Shown here: positions 42,096-51,349 of the stretch, one piece after another
How positions within the stretch are numbered: position 1 is the stretch's first letter
How the letters are laid out: each line of letters starts with the position of its first letter
Notes under the pieces: model-generated
The model's input: the letters and a program-made list of their open reading frames with translations, nothing else
Told to the model about the DNA's origin: nothing
Databases searched by the model: none
Source: Pseudoruegeria sp039972875
Lineage (GTDB): Bacteria > Pseudomonadota > Alphaproteobacteria > Rhodobacterales > Rhodobacteraceae
Length of the DNA: 64,000 bases
Reading direction: 5' to 3'
Assembly: GCA_039972875.1 (NCBI GenBank)
Contig: JBDWMA010000010.1
Span: 186,001 to 250,000, forward strand
Program-made: the position numbers and the translations under genes

Positions 42096-43688
42096 TTACA
42101 GCTCATTTGCTATCTCGTCGGCGAGGGCCTGAAGCCGGCAAAAAGCGTGAAACCTTGTTTCATGGATGACGGCGGCTTTTGGGTTTGGTTCGTATCTTTG
42201 GGCAATATGTGTCATACGAGTCATGGCTGTATGCAGATCCGGAACCGCATGCGCCGCCTTTGCGGCAAGCATCGCAGAACCCAGTAAAACCGGTTCTGGA
42301 CTATGGGTAACCTCGACCGACCTTTGGGTCGCATCTGCCAATATCTGTGCCGTAAGGGGATGCCCGCCCGCGCCGCCTGAAACTGAGATGGCTTTGGTAT
42401 CAAGACCGTATTCTGTTTGTGTTTCAATGATTTGTCGCAACCCGTATGCCAAACCACACAACCCGGCCACATAAAGACCGATCAAACTGTCTATCCCGGT
42501 TTGCATTCCCAGACCCGCAATAACAGCACGCCGCTCCGGATCCGCAAAAGGCGCGCGATTGCCCAGGTATTCCGGAACCACATGAATCCCATCGGCAAGC
42601 AAGACGCTTTCGTGGCCCATATCTTTTGCCAGCGCCTGATCAGCCAACCAACGTGTTACCGGTTGCCCTGCGTTAGAGGCAAGGCGTTTTGCCTCTGAAC
42701 TGGCGGGGTGCGAGGCACAAAGCTGATCTAATGCAGCCCCGGCTGCGGATTGACCGCCTTCGTTCAGCCAAAGGTCGGGAACCATTGCAGAATAGTATGG
42801 CCCCCAAACGCCTGGCACCTGATGGGCTGTATCGCTGGACGTCATTGTGCAAGACGAGGTGCCAAACACATAGGCCAGTGTAGATGTGACACCTTTGCCA
42901 GACCGCGTGCCAACCGTTGCAAGGCCACCTGCATGGGCATCAATCAACCCCGCGGCAACGGCAGTACCAGGGTGCAATGACATTGCAGTGGCCGCCGCTT
43001 CTGTCAATCCCGCACCCAAGGCCGTACCCGGAGGCACAATGTTTGATCCGATACGTGCATAATTATTCTGTATAAGGTCGCTTAGACCCACTGTGGAAAA
43101 GTAACTGTCATCCCAGCGTTGCTCATGGGCAAGATAGGTCCATTTACAAGCGACCGTACATGTTGATCGACATGTCGATCCACTGGCCTTCCATGTCAGG
43201 AAATCAGTTAGATCAAAAAAATGGCGCGCAGCATGGTAAGCGTCTTGATGGTTCTCTTTTAACCACAACAATTTAGGGGTTTGCATCTCTGGGGATATGC
43301 GGCCACCTACATAGTCTAGCACGGGGTGTTTTGTCGTATTGATCTGATCTGCTTGGGCTTTGGCGCGGTGATCGAACCAGGCGATAATATCGCGTTCCGG
43401 ATGATCAGCAGAACCGACCCCAATTCCCGATCCTTCGACGACCAAAGAACACGTTGCATCAAAGCTGATTCCGATGATGTTGTCGGCGGCTAAGCGAGAT
43501 TTTCTGACGGCCTCTGAGACGCTATTACAAACAGCCTCCCAGACTTGAATGCTGGATTGTTCCGCATAGCCTGCGTCGGTGCGATGTGTCTGAATGCTGT
43601 GTTTTGCCAAGCCAAGCAAGTCACCCTGTGCATCAAAAATGCCTGCGCGGGCGGATCCGGTCCCAACGTCAACTCCGACAAAATACAT
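42096..43688 (-). CDS. FGGY-family carbohydrate kinase (D-ribulokinase-like)
   Basis: 530 residues, FGGY kinase family. The phosphate-1 motif VGVDVGTGSARAGIFDAQG opens the protein. DATCSLVV near residue 77 and DIIAWFDHRAKAQADQIN near residue 101 are typical of the pentulose kinase branch (ribulokinase-like). The C-terminal domain has the adenosine motif AISVSGGAGGHPLTAQILADATQRSVEV and DVGTG-type closure. It phosphorylates a ketose or alditol with ATP. It is the last gene of the ABC transporter operon and follows a second sugar kinase. Ribulose, psicose-like ketoses or pentitols are candidates. Confidence 0.88.
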   Translation of the reverse strand: MYFVGVDVGTGSARAGIFDAQGDLLGLAKHSIQTHRTDAGYAEQSSIQVWEAVCNSVSEAVRKSRLAADNIIGISFDATCSLVVEGSGIGVGSADHPERDIIAWFDHRAKAQADQINTTKHPVLDYVGGRISPEMQTPKLLWLKENHQDAYHAARHFFDLTDFLTWKASGSTCRSTCTVACKWTYLAHEQRWDDSYFSTVGLSDLIQNNYARIGSNIVPPGTALGAGLTEAAATAMSLHPGTAVAAGLIDAHAGGLATVGTRSGKGVTSTLAYVFGTSSCTMTSSDTAHQVPGVWGPYYSAMVPDLWLNEGGQSAAGAALDQLCASHPASSEAKRLASNAGQPVTRWLADQALAKDMGHESVLLADGIHVVPEYLGNRAPFADPERRAVIAGLGMQTGIDSLIGLYVAGLCGLAYGLRQIIETQTEYGLDTKAISVSGGAGGHPLTAQILADATQRSVEVTHSPEPVLLGSAMLAAKAAHAVPDLHTAMTRMTHIAQRYEPNPKAAVIHETRFHAFCRLQALADEIANEL

Positions 43689-43699
43689 CGACTATCCTT

Positions 43700-44332
43700 T
43701 TATTGCACCAGTGTTAAATCGGCGGGCCTACTGTTGGATCGTACGGTTCGACCATTTGGGAGATCATTGTGTTCAAGCTTTTCACGGATTTGCTCATCAT
43801 TCAGGTTTAGCCCTTGCCAGCGGGCGCGCAGACGTTCGATCAGCACGTCTTCGGATACATCAATCATAACCGTAAGATCAAACCGAGGGGCCAGATTTCG
43901 CCACGGATCTTGGTCTAACAATAGATAATTTCCCTCGCATAAGATCAACCTAACATCAGGATCGATAAGCCGCGCAGATCCCCGCGAGATTTCAAGGGTT
44001 CTGTCAAACACCGGGACAGCAACCACCTCGTCTTGTCTGGCAAGTCGTTCAAGAGCCGAGGCCAGGCCACCAACATCGAATGTATCAGGGGCGCCTTTCC
44101 ATGGCCGGCGTCCTTGTTGCACTAAAATGGTATCATCGAAATGAAATCCATCCATTGGCAGGATAGCGATTTGACCCGGATGGGTTTTCTGTAAGTGGGC
44201 CAGCAGATTTTCTACGGTTGTGCTTTTTCCTGCGCCGGGCGACCCGGCAATCGCAAGAAATTGTCGAGTTGGACGGGACAAGAGCGTCCGGGCCTCAAGT
44301 ATGAGGCCCTCCATTCCGATGTGTTGGTGCAT
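43700..44332 (-). CDS. FrcK-like sugar/nucleoside kinase (P-loop, uridine kinase/PanK fold)
   Basis: 210 residues from ATG 44332, whose first base overlaps the previous stop (TGATG); a longer frame back into the epimerase gene is not credible. P-loop AIAGSPGAGKSTTVENLL near residue 29, ILPMDGFHFDDTIL near residue 60, GAPDTFDVGGL near residue 80 and CEGNYLLLDQDPW near residue 128 are the pattern of FrcK, the kinase found with fructose-type ABC transporters in rhizobia, and of uridine kinase/pantothenate kinase. It is cytoplasmic and acts on the imported sugar or its epimer. Two kinases in one operon suggest substrate and product kinases, or one with a regulatory role. Confidence 0.83.
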   Translation of the reverse strand: MHQHIGMEGLILEARTLLSRPTRQFLAIAGSPGAGKSTTVENLLAHLQKTHPGQIAILPMDGFHFDDTILVQQGRRPWKGAPDTFDVGGLASALERLARQDEVVAVPVFDRTLEISRGSARLIDPDVRLILCEGNYLLLDQDPWRNLAPRFDLTVMIDVSEDVLIERLRARWQGLNLNDEQIREKLEHNDLPNGRTVRSNSRPADLTLVQ

Positions 44333-45180
44333 CAGATCAGGTTGTATTGCGCAGCTTTGTTGCGCAGAAACGGGAGCCCTTTGGACATTACCTCTTTGTG
44401 ATCCTTTGCAACGGGTCGCCAAACCGCTAATCCAAACCCGATTTCTGGCGGCATATTGATGAAGCTCTCCATTGCTAGCCCACCCTTGAAACCTATGGCC
44501 TTCAGCGTTGAAAAAATTTCGTCCCAATCACAACACCCTTCGCCCGGTGTGCCACGATCACTTTCGCTTAGGTGGATATATTTAATATAGTCCTGACAAT
44601 CGATGATGCCGTTTCCCACCCCTTTTTCTTCGATGTTCATATGATAGGTGTCAAGGTGAACAAAAATATTATCCGCGCCAATGCGTTCAATCATATCGCG
44701 CGCTTGCCAGCCGGTGTTGAGCAGATGATTTTCATAGCGGTTTACGGGTTCAATTCCGAAAAGTAGACCGACGTCTTTTGCATATTTTGCCGTCGCATCC
44801 AGCACCTTGGCGACGTTGTCATATTCGGTCTGTGTCGGCCATGATCCCGTGCGTTGGCCAATACCACCATAAGTCACGCCCGACAGGGCTTCGGCACCGC
44901 AGGCCTTGGTTTTATCGACGGCCAAACGAAGGTATTCAATCGCCCCATCGGGGTTTGCAGAAGCCCAGTATTGTTCGGGCAATCCAAGTGAACACACTGC
45001 ACGCAGTTTGTTTTTTTCGATTAGACCGGCGGTGTGGGCCGTGTCGACATCAGCCGGGCGAAGCATTGGGATTTCGATGAAATCAACGTCATAACTAACA
45101 GCCCCTGCGACCGCACGTTCTGCGCCTTCTCTGTCCCAGTTCATTGTCCACATGCTGGTGTGTACGCCAAAACCTTCCAC
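44332..45180 (-). CDS. Sugar epimerase, D-tagatose/D-psicose 3-epimerase family
   Basis: 282 residues, starting at a GTG that overlaps the permease stop. TIM-barrel isomerase family. The metal and catalytic residues expected for ketose 3-epimerases are visible: GIEPVNRYENHLLNT near residue 142 (Glu), HLDTYHMNIEE near residue 175 (Asp, His), YIHLSESDRGTPG near residue 203 and LAMESF near residue 236 (second Glu). It interconverts ketoses at C3, for example psicose/fructose or tagatose/sorbose. Placement with an RbsC-type ABC transporter, FGGY kinase and FrcK-like kinase suggests catabolism of a rare ketose. Confidence 0.88.
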   Translation of the reverse strand: MEGFGVHTSMWTMNWDREGAERAVAGAVSYDVDFIEIPMLRPADVDTAHTAGLIEKNKLRAVCSLGLPEQYWASANPDGAIEYLRLAVDKTKACGAEALSGVTYGGIGQRTGSWPTQTEYDNVAKVLDATAKYAKDVGLLFGIEPVNRYENHLLNTGWQARDMIERIGADNIFVHLDTYHMNIEEKGVGNGIIDCQDYIKYIHLSESDRGTPGEGCCDWDEIFSTLKAIGFKGGLAMESFINMPPEIGFGLAVWRPVAKDHKEVMSKGLPFLRNKAAQYNLI

Positions 45181-46202
45181 TATTTATCCTTCCTCGAGAA
45201 ATGTTTGATGTAATGTTGAAATTGGCCAGAACGCAGCATCATCACGGCGATCAGAAACAGGCCCCAGACCGCCGTTGACAGGTGCTGGTTTGCGCCGACG
45301 AGGTTCAGTCCGGAGGATAAAACCTGTAGGATCACCAGCGCGATGATCACTGGCATCACACGCCCGTGTCCGCCAAATGGATCAATACCCCCAAGAAAGC
45401 AGGCCAACACAGTGATCAGTAACATGGCTTCGCCATGCCCAACGCGGACTGAATTGAACCTTGAGGCCATTAAAATGCCTGCAATCGCACACAGTAAACC
45501 AGAAAGGGCATAGATCAGCACCAAGGTACGCTTTGCGTTTAGTCCTGCATATTCAGCAGCCATTATGTTGGAACCCGTCATATATACCGAAAACCCATGT
45601 GGGGTCCGACGTAAGAGGACGTGCCAACCAAATGCGATAAAGCCGAATAGGATCAGGGGGACCGGAATACCGATCAAACTGCCGTGGCCAAGCACCCGCA
45701 TGTAATCGGGAAAGCCGGATATGTCGCCACCACGGGTTAGAAATTCTCCCAAACCACGTAAAAATATCATCATCGCCAATGAAACGAGTATCGGATGAGC
45801 CCCCACATAAGCGACCACCGCGCCAATCGCCGCGCCCGCTGTTGCACCCACGACGAGTGCCAGCGTACAGCCAAGGATAAAGGCGCCTATGCCTGCCTCT
45901 GCGCCGCCAAAGTGCATGATGGTCCAGGCCAATGTCAGACCACTGATGTTTGCGGTGTAAACAATGGCAAGGTTCAGTCCACCGGATACGATTGGCGCGA
46001 GCATTGCCAAGGTTAACAACCCCAGCAAGGGCATTTGGAATCCCATTGAGCCAAGGTTCGCGCCGGTCAAGAAGCGGGGCGACGCAATAGAAAAGGTCAC
46101 AACAAGCAGTGCCAGCATCACGAGCAACAATAGATTTTCGCGCGTTGCCGCGTTGCTCCTGAACCCCTCAAAGCTGGGCAGGCGTTTGGTCTGCGACTTC
46201 AC
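45180..46202 (-). CDS. Sugar ABC transporter permease (RbsC family)
   Basis: 340 residues, about ten hydrophobic segments. The family pattern includes GLNLAIVYTANISGLTLAW near residue 72, GAAIGAVVAYVGAHPILVSLAMMIFLRGLGEFLTRGGDISGFP across residues about 122-165, and the ATPase-contact segment RTPHGFSVYMTGSNIMAAEYAGLNAKRTLVLIYALSG near residue 195. It ends in a basic cytoplasmic tail. It overlaps the second permease by 4 bp. The two permeases probably form a heterodimer in the ribose-type CUT2 importer. Confidence 0.92.
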   Translation of the reverse strand: MKSQTKRLPSFEGFRSNAATRENLLLLVMLALLVVTFSIASPRFLTGANLGSMGFQMPLLGLLTLAMLAPIVSGGLNLAIVYTANISGLTLAWTIMHFGGAEAGIGAFILGCTLALVVGATAGAAIGAVVAYVGAHPILVSLAMMIFLRGLGEFLTRGGDISGFPDYMRVLGHGSLIGIPVPLILFGFIAFGWHVLLRRTPHGFSVYMTGSNIMAAEYAGLNAKRTLVLIYALSGLLCAIAGILMASRFNSVRVGHGEAMLLITVLACFLGGIDPFGGHGRVMPVIIALVILQVLSSGLNLVGANQHLSTAVWGLFLIAVMMLRSGQFQHYIKHFSRKDK

Positions 46203-47191
46203 GAGGAGGTCTCCTTCTTGCGAAAAAACTGGCTGAGATCGATATTGGACGTAGAGATCGCAATTAGGATCACTGCGCCAATGATCATTTGGAACGCAAA
46301 GGGGGACACCCCAAGCAGGTTCAATCCGTTTTGGGTTATGGCCACGAACATCACCCCAAGGATACAGCCAAAGATCGTTCCCTTGCCGCCACCTAGGCGC
46401 GCGCCGCCAAGAACCACGGCAGCCAACACGTCTAGTTCCCGACCATATAAAGCATTCGGAACAACTTCTTTGACGACGTTAACCTGCATCAGACCCGCGA
46501 TCCCTGCCATTAGTCCCATCCAGCCAAAGGCCACGCCCTGCATGACGGCAATGTTCACACCAGCCCGCCGTGCGCCTTCGGGATTGTCCCCAAAAGCATA
46601 AAGCTGCCGGCCAATATTGCTTCGTCTGATCAGACACCATGTGGCGACGACACAGACACTCATTACAGCAACCGATAGTGTCAATTCGGACCAGATTCCT
46701 TGGGCATTTTCGTGTTCAAATATGAAAATCCGAGCCGTCCACCAATCGGGAAGGTCGTATATGTTCCGCCCCCCACTAAAGAACATCAACAGACCAAAAA
46801 AGGCGTTGAAGGTCGCGATTGTCACAACAATTGAGATAATACGAAATCCGTGGATCAGCCATGCGTTCAACAAGCCAAGCAAGATGCCTAAGGTGCCGCA
46901 AAATAGAAAGCCGAGCGCCCAGTTGCCGCCCCCAATAGACATCAACAGTTTTGCTGCGATGTATTGAACAACAGAGGAGGCAACGGCAAAAGAGATGTCG
47001 ATCCCGCCCGCGATCAGAACCACCAAAAGACCCACGGCCCAAATCAGATTAACGGCACTGTTGTTGAGCAACGAGGTCAGGTTTGGCAAAGTAGCAAACT
47101 GCGGAGCAGAGACTGCCAAAACGGTGCAAAGAAGCGCCAGAACCACGAGCAGTCGCAGTTCAATTGTATAACCGCGTATGATGTCACGCAT
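46199..47191 (-). CDS. Sugar ABC transporter permease (RbsC family)
   Basis: 330 residues with CUT2 permease features: GGIDISFAVASSVVQYIAAKLL near residue 61, NAWLIHGFRIISIVVTIATFNAFFGLL near residue 108, RQLYAFGDNPEGARRAGVNIAVMQGVAFGWMG near residue 192 and the VVLGGARLGGGKGTIFG motif near residue 253. The start overlaps the ATPase gene by 8 bp, and the stop overlaps the other permease gene. It forms the membrane channel with the permease encoded at 45180-46202. Confidence 0.92.
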   Translation of the reverse strand: MRDIIRGYTIELRLLVVLALLCTVLAVSAPQFATLPNLTSLLNNSAVNLIWAVGLLVVLIAGGIDISFAVASSVVQYIAAKLLMSIGGGNWALGFLFCGTLGILLGLLNAWLIHGFRIISIVVTIATFNAFFGLLMFFSGGRNIYDLPDWWTARIFIFEHENAQGIWSELTLSVAVMSVCVVATWCLIRRSNIGRQLYAFGDNPEGARRAGVNIAVMQGVAFGWMGLMAGIAGLMQVNVVKEVVPNALYGRELDVLAAVVLGGARLGGGKGTIFGCILGVMFVAITQNGLNLLGVSPFAFQMIIGAVILIAISTSNIDLSQFFRKKETSS

Positions 47192-48689
47192 AGATCTGCT
47201 CCTCTAATTGGGACACGGTGATGGTGCGAGGATCATAATGCTGAACAAGCCGTCCATCGGCCATGTGCAGAATTCTGTCCGAATGGTGCATGACTTCGGT
47301 CACTTCGTCCGAAATCAAAAGGATCGCCATCCCTTCGTCGGCTAAGGCCCGTACAATGCGAAAAATCCCAGTTCGCGCGCCGACGTCGACACCCACGGTT
47401 GGGCTATCGAGGATCAAAAGACGCGGTTCGGTTGCTAACCATTTTGCAAGAACAACCTTTTGCTGATTTCCACCAGACAGCGTTGAAATTGCATCCGAGG
47501 GCGTACCGATTTTCACCCCTAATTCCCGAATCCAATGTTGCACCAATTCAGCTTTGTGCGGTGTCGAAATCAATCCTGTGGCGGTCATCAGCTTGCGCAG
47601 AACCGAAATAACGGTGTTGTCCTCAATGGACTGTTTTTGCAGAAGGCCAAGCGATAACCGGTCCTCTGACACATACGCCATTCCCTGTTGAATGGCCTTA
47701 CGGATCGAGGCGGGTCGGTAAGTTGCGCCTTCTAGGGTCATCTCTCCGGCGTCGGGGCGGCGCATCCCCATCATCACATGGGCTAATTCCGTACGGCCCG
47801 CCCCAATCAACCCAGTTAACCCCAACACCTCTCCACTGCGGATGCTTAATGAAACATCGTCAAATTCACGATGCCGGGACAAGTTTTTTGCTTCAAATAC
47901 GACAGGAGCGTCAAGAAGATCACGGGCGCTGACCTCGTTCTCAATCAGTTGGCCAGTCATCAGTTCGCCCAATCGTGCCTGTGTCATCCCTTCGGTTGGG
48001 TAGACACCAACCAGGTTACCGTCGCGAACCACCGTCACACGCTCCGCAATATCAATGACTTCGGCCAACCGATGAGAAACAAAGACAATCGCAACACCGC
48101 TCGCCGATAATTTACGTACAATACCCAATAGGCGGTCGGTTTCCGATTGTGTGAGAGACGCGGTAGGTTCATCCATGAAAATCAGCTTTGCGTCATTCAT
48201 CAATGCCCGCGCGATCGCCACGACCTGCCGTTGCGCAATGGGCAGGTCTTTAAGCGGGGATCCAAGGGGCAGTGTCACGCCCAATCGAGCAAGGATGTGG
48301 CCTGCGCGTTTGATCATCTCGCGGTATTGAACCGAGCGAGGCCGAAGCCCAACCATGTCGTCAAAAGCAATGTTTTCCGCCACGCTCATATGTGGGAACA
48401 GTGCAAGGTCCTGCCAAATCACAGAAACCCCTTTTTCACGGGCTTGGACCGGATTGATCCGGTCTATCTTCTCCCCGAACAATTCGACTAATTCAGCGTG
48501 TTCGGGCTGGTGAACGCCGGTTACGGTTTTAATCAGCGTGGACTTTCCGCAGCCATTTTCGCCTGCAAGGCAATGCACTTCTCCGGCGCGGACTTCAAAA
48601 TCCACCCTATTCAGGGCCTGCACCCCGCCAAATGCCTTTGAGATTTTATGAAGACGCAGCGCAAAACGTTCTGCCGAGGCAGCTGTCAT
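47184..48689 (-). CDS. Sugar ABC transporter ATPase with two nucleotide-binding domains
   Basis: 501 residues, typical CUT2 tandem ATPase (RbsA/XylG type). The first domain has Walker A GENGCGKSTLIKT near residue 39 and Walker B KLIFMDEPTA near residue 165. The second has GLIGAGRTELAHVM near residue 288 in place of a canonical Walker A, the signature LSGGNQQKVVLAKWLA near residue 403 and LLILDSPTVGVDVG as Walker B. The degenerate second P-loop is usual in this family. It energises import through the two permeases. Confidence 0.94.
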   Translation of the reverse strand: MTAASAERFALRLHKISKAFGGVQALNRVDFEVRAGEVHCLAGENGCGKSTLIKTVTGVHQPEHAELVELFGEKIDRINPVQAREKGVSVIWQDLALFPHMSVAENIAFDDMVGLRPRSVQYREMIKRAGHILARLGVTLPLGSPLKDLPIAQRQVVAIARALMNDAKLIFMDEPTASLTQSETDRLLGIVRKLSASGVAIVFVSHRLAEVIDIAERVTVVRDGNLVGVYPTEGMTQARLGELMTGQLIENEVSARDLLDAPVVFEAKNLSRHREFDDVSLSIRSGEVLGLTGLIGAGRTELAHVMMGMRRPDAGEMTLEGATYRPASIRKAIQQGMAYVSEDRLSLGLLQKQSIEDNTVISVLRKLMTATGLISTPHKAELVQHWIRELGVKIGTPSDAISTLSGGNQQKVVLAKWLATEPRLLILDSPTVGVDVGARTGIFRIVRALADEGMAILLISDEVTEVMHHSDRILHMADGRLVQHYDPRTITVSQLEEQIYA

Positions 48690-48716
48690 GGTTCACCTAT
48701 CGCAATAGAGATGATG

Positions 48717-48740
48717 CAAGCAGGACCATTGTCCCGCTTG
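48717..48740 (-). terminator. Intercistronic hairpin between binding-protein and ATPase genes
   Basis: CAAGCAGGAC (48717-48726) and GTCCCGCTTG (48731-48740) pair with one mismatch or wobble around a 4-base loop. No T-run is seen. Such hairpins after binding-protein genes raise their mRNA level relative to the downstream transporter genes. Confidence 0.65.
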
Positions 48741-48755
48741 CGGTCTACTTTGGAT

Positions 48756-49739
48756 TTACAGCCCTTTTTCGGCCAATTCATCCACGGTAGTTTTGTTGAT
48801 TTCCAGCAGGTTGTCGGTGATGATGTCACGTCCTTCAACGTCAGGCGTCACCACACCTAAGCCAGGGATATCTGTGCCCACTTCAACCGCTTCGCCGTTG
48901 ACGAGCATATCACCCAAGGTGACGAAAACTTCACCTGCCTGAGACGGGTTCCACATGAATCCTCCGGTCAGAACGCCTGAATGGATCATCTTACGACCCT
49001 GACCCGGAGAAAACGGGCCCATGACCTGAATGTTGCCCGTCTGGCGACGTTCTTCGATCGCGCGGCCCGCACCAATTGGTCCTTGGCTACCGAATGCAAG
49101 AAAGCCCTTTAGGTCAGGATTTGCAGCAATGAGATCTAGTGCAGTCGATCGGCTGTCGTCAACGTTCTCTGCCACACCGTAGCGGTCCCCGACGATTGTG
49201 AGGTCCGGGCGATTTTCCTCCATCCAAGCGATGGCTGCATCAGCCCATGCGTTGTGTAGCGGCACCGTCAACGAGCCGACATAAACCGCGTATTTACCGG
49301 CTTCAGGGGTATTGTCGGACAGTAATTTTGCGTGAGCTTCGCCAAAACCATCAGCAGAAGCCAGTTCAAAGTTCCAGTCGACATTTTCAAGACCTGGACC
49401 CTCGTGAGAGATCACGACAATCCCAGCATCCCTCGCTTTTTTCAATACGGGTTCGAGCGCGGCCTCATCGTTTGGTACGACACCAATCACGTCAACTCCC
49501 TTGGCAATGAGATCCTCGATTGCTTGCACTTGCAACGAAGGATCTGCAGACACCGGGCCGATCATTTCGGCGCTGACGCCAAGTTCTTTTGCACGTTTTT
49601 CAATGCCGTCTTCCATAGCGTTGAACCAAGGGATACCGCCAATTTTGACCACGATCCCCATTGAGGTTTCTGCGGAAACAGCCGATGCAAACCCCGCCGC
49701 CAACGCCAAGGCGCTGACCAGTCCTGTAAATTTTTTCAT
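48756..49739 (-). CDS. Sugar ABC transporter periplasmic binding protein (RbsB family)
   Basis: 327 residues. Signal peptide MKKFTGLVSALALAAGFASAVSA with cleavage near residue 23. The mature protein is a type I periplasmic binding fold: GIVVKIGGIPWFNAMEDGIEKRAKELG at the start, IEDLIAKGVDVIGVVPNDEAALEPVLKKARDAGIVVISHEGPG through residues about 73-116, and GFLAFGSQGPIGAGRAIEERRQTG near residue 213. It feeds a sugar to the RbsC-type permeases. It is the first gene of the operon and faces the LacI regulator gene across a 222-bp region with two operator palindromes. Confidence 0.94.
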   Translation of the reverse strand: MKKFTGLVSALALAAGFASAVSAETSMGIVVKIGGIPWFNAMEDGIEKRAKELGVSAEMIGPVSADPSLQVQAIEDLIAKGVDVIGVVPNDEAALEPVLKKARDAGIVVISHEGPGLENVDWNFELASADGFGEAHAKLLSDNTPEAGKYAVYVGSLTVPLHNAWADAAIAWMEENRPDLTIVGDRYGVAENVDDSRSTALDLIAANPDLKGFLAFGSQGPIGAGRAIEERRQTGNIQVMGPFSPGQGRKMIHSGVLTGGFMWNPSQAGEVFVTLGDMLVNGEAVEVGTDIPGLGVVTPDVEGRDIITDNLLEINKTTVDELAEKGL

Positions 49740-49784
49740 GTTATCCTCCCTATGAGCAAGCAGATGCTCTCTCCGTTCATGTTA

Positions 49785-49883
49785 GCACAACCGATTGTGC
49801 AAATTTGGGAAAAAAAAGTCCGTCGCCCCAAATATGTGACTCAGACTCATGCTTTTTCAGATTTGCACAATCGATGTTGCAAA
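49785..49883. promoter_or_regulatory. Two LacI-type operators in the divergent promoter region
   Basis: GCACAACCGATTGTGC (49785-49800) has perfect 6-bp arms around a CG centre. A second palindrome at 49862-49883 has arms TTTGCA/TGCAAA around a TCGA centre, with 9 of 11 positions symmetrical. Both share the GCACAA half-site. They fit binding by the adjacent LacI-family regulator. Confidence 0.75.
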
Positions 49884-49961
49884 CCATCCTAATTTCTAGG
49901 CATTCTGTCAATACCCCGTCTGAAAACTTCCGCTTTCCCTGGAGAAAATTGAGCTAACATT

Positions 49962-50996
49962 ATGAAAAAGCTACAAAAAGAAACTATATATGGCATTGCT
50001 GTTAAGGCGGGTGCTTCGCCGTCTACCGTCAGTGCGGCCCTGAACGGGACGTGGAAAAAACGACGTATTGCAGCTGCGACGGCTGAAAAAATTATCGCGA
50101 TTGCCCGGGAAGAAGGGTATTCTACGAACCTACAGGCCCGCGCTTTGCGCACGTCACGCTCAGGTTTGGTTGCCTTACTGGTTCCAGAATACAATCGTTT
50201 CTTTTCAAGTATCGCACAGACTTTTTCGGATGAAGTCCGGGCCAGAAATCAATGCCCCATCATCATTTCGACGGGACGGAACCCCGAAAAGGAAGCCGAT
50301 ACCGTTGCAGACCTCATGTCTTGGTCCATTGACGCAATAATTTTCGTTGGGGCGGTGTCCCCGGATACGCTGAGTCGTCAGTGTCAGGCCTCCGATATTG
50401 CGCATGTATTTGTTGACCAGCCTTGCGACCTCGCTCCATGTGTTGTCACTGATAGCCTGATGGGTGCCCGCATTTTAACCCATGAAATATTGGGCAGTAT
50501 GGAAAAACGGGGTGTAAAAATCGGCAACAGCCCTCGTGAAAACATCTATTTCTTGGGCGGAGATCGGTCACTGCCGTCAACCTACAACCGGGCCCTTGGA
50601 TTTACAGAAGCGGTGAATGCGCGTATCGGTAACCTAAACCCAGAGCAGATCATTGCCGAGACCTATGATTTGGAAAGGGCTACCGAGACACTGGCAGAGC
50701 TTTACGCAAACTTGGGCGGGCTTCCCCAAGGTTTGTTTATAAACTCAGATACCGTTTTCGAAGGGGCTTTGCGATTCTTGGCAACACTACCAGAAGCTGA
50801 ACTGACTGAATGTTCTATTGGATGTTTTGACTACGAACCCCTGGGTCAACTGTTGCGCTTTCCAGTTCATATGATCCGACAGCGCCACAAGATGCTTATT
50901 CAACGTGCGTTTGCACTTCTGGAGAGCAACAGCGGTCCTGTGGTTGAAATGATTCAACCGGAACTCTATCCGGCCCCACCCCCCCAACTCGTCTAG
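49962..50996 (+). CDS. LacI-family transcriptional regulator
   Basis: 344 residues. The N-terminal LacI helix-turn-helix (TIYGIAVKAGASPSTVSAALNGTWKKRRIAAATAEKIIAIAREEGYSTN spans residues about 7-55) includes the hinge helix region LQARALRTSRSGLVALLVPEYNRFFSS. The rest is a sugar-binding periplasmic-type fold with FLGGDRSLPSTYNRALGFTEAV near residue 193. It is divergent from the ABC operon, and two GCACAA-based palindromes between them are the likely targets. The inducer is probably the imported ketose or a phosphorylated intermediate. Confidence 0.92.
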   Translation: MKKLQKETIYGIAVKAGASPSTVSAALNGTWKKRRIAAATAEKIIAIAREEGYSTNLQARALRTSRSGLVALLVPEYNRFFSSIAQTFSDEVRARNQCPIIISTGRNPEKEADTVADLMSWSIDAIIFVGAVSPDTLSRQCQASDIAHVFVDQPCDLAPCVVTDSLMGARILTHEILGSMEKRGVKIGNSPRENIYFLGGDRSLPSTYNRALGFTEAVNARIGNLNPEQIIAETYDLERATETLAELYANLGGLPQGLFINSDTVFEGALRFLATLPEAELTECSIGCFDYEPLGQLLRFPVHMIRQRHKMLIQRAFALLESNSGPVVEMIQPELYPAPPPQLV

Positions 50997-51048
50997 TTCT
51001 TTGGATTGGCTTAATAAAATCAAGAGGAGAAGGTTTGCCCCGTCCTCC

Positions 51049-51327
51049 CTATTTTTCAGACCTTTGGGTGACACTGTTTTCACGTATGGCCAGTACCGAA
51101 GAATAGGTTGAAACCGAATATGGGACGCAAAACGTCAAAAGAATTTTTACGATCATAGCAAAGTTCAAATCCGCATACATCAATCGGTCTCCGTGATTGA
51201 TTGTTGCCAATACGGTCCCCACAACCAAAGCGATACGCGTGGCACGTTTGACTACTAATCTGCTAAGGGCAATGTCCCAAAATCCAAGATCGGAAGCCGG
51301 GTTAGAGTGCGGTCTATTTGTGCTCAT
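51049..51327 (-). CDS. Small two-helix membrane protein, NrtS-like
   Basis: 92 residues. Two hydrophobic helices: RIALVVGTVLATINHGDRLM and MIVKILLTFCVPYSVSTYSSVLAIREN. The INHGD and CVPY-VSTYS words match what I know of the NrtS nitrate/nitrite transporter family (small two-helix proteins). That role in uptake is family knowledge and not shown here. It stands alone between a LacI regulator and a GST gene. No ribosome site is obvious. Confidence 0.62.
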   Translation of the reverse strand: MSTNRPHSNPASDLGFWDIALSRLVVKRATRIALVVGTVLATINHGDRLMYADLNFAMIVKILLTFCVPYSVSTYSSVLAIRENSVTQRSEK

Positions 51328-51349
51328 AGTTGATTGATCCTAGGGGCCC

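Noticed and set aside
44333..44527. Upstream extension of the FrcK-like kinase frame
   Set aside because: It lies inside the epimerase gene in another frame. The ATG at 44332 with a TGATG overlap is the natural coupled start.
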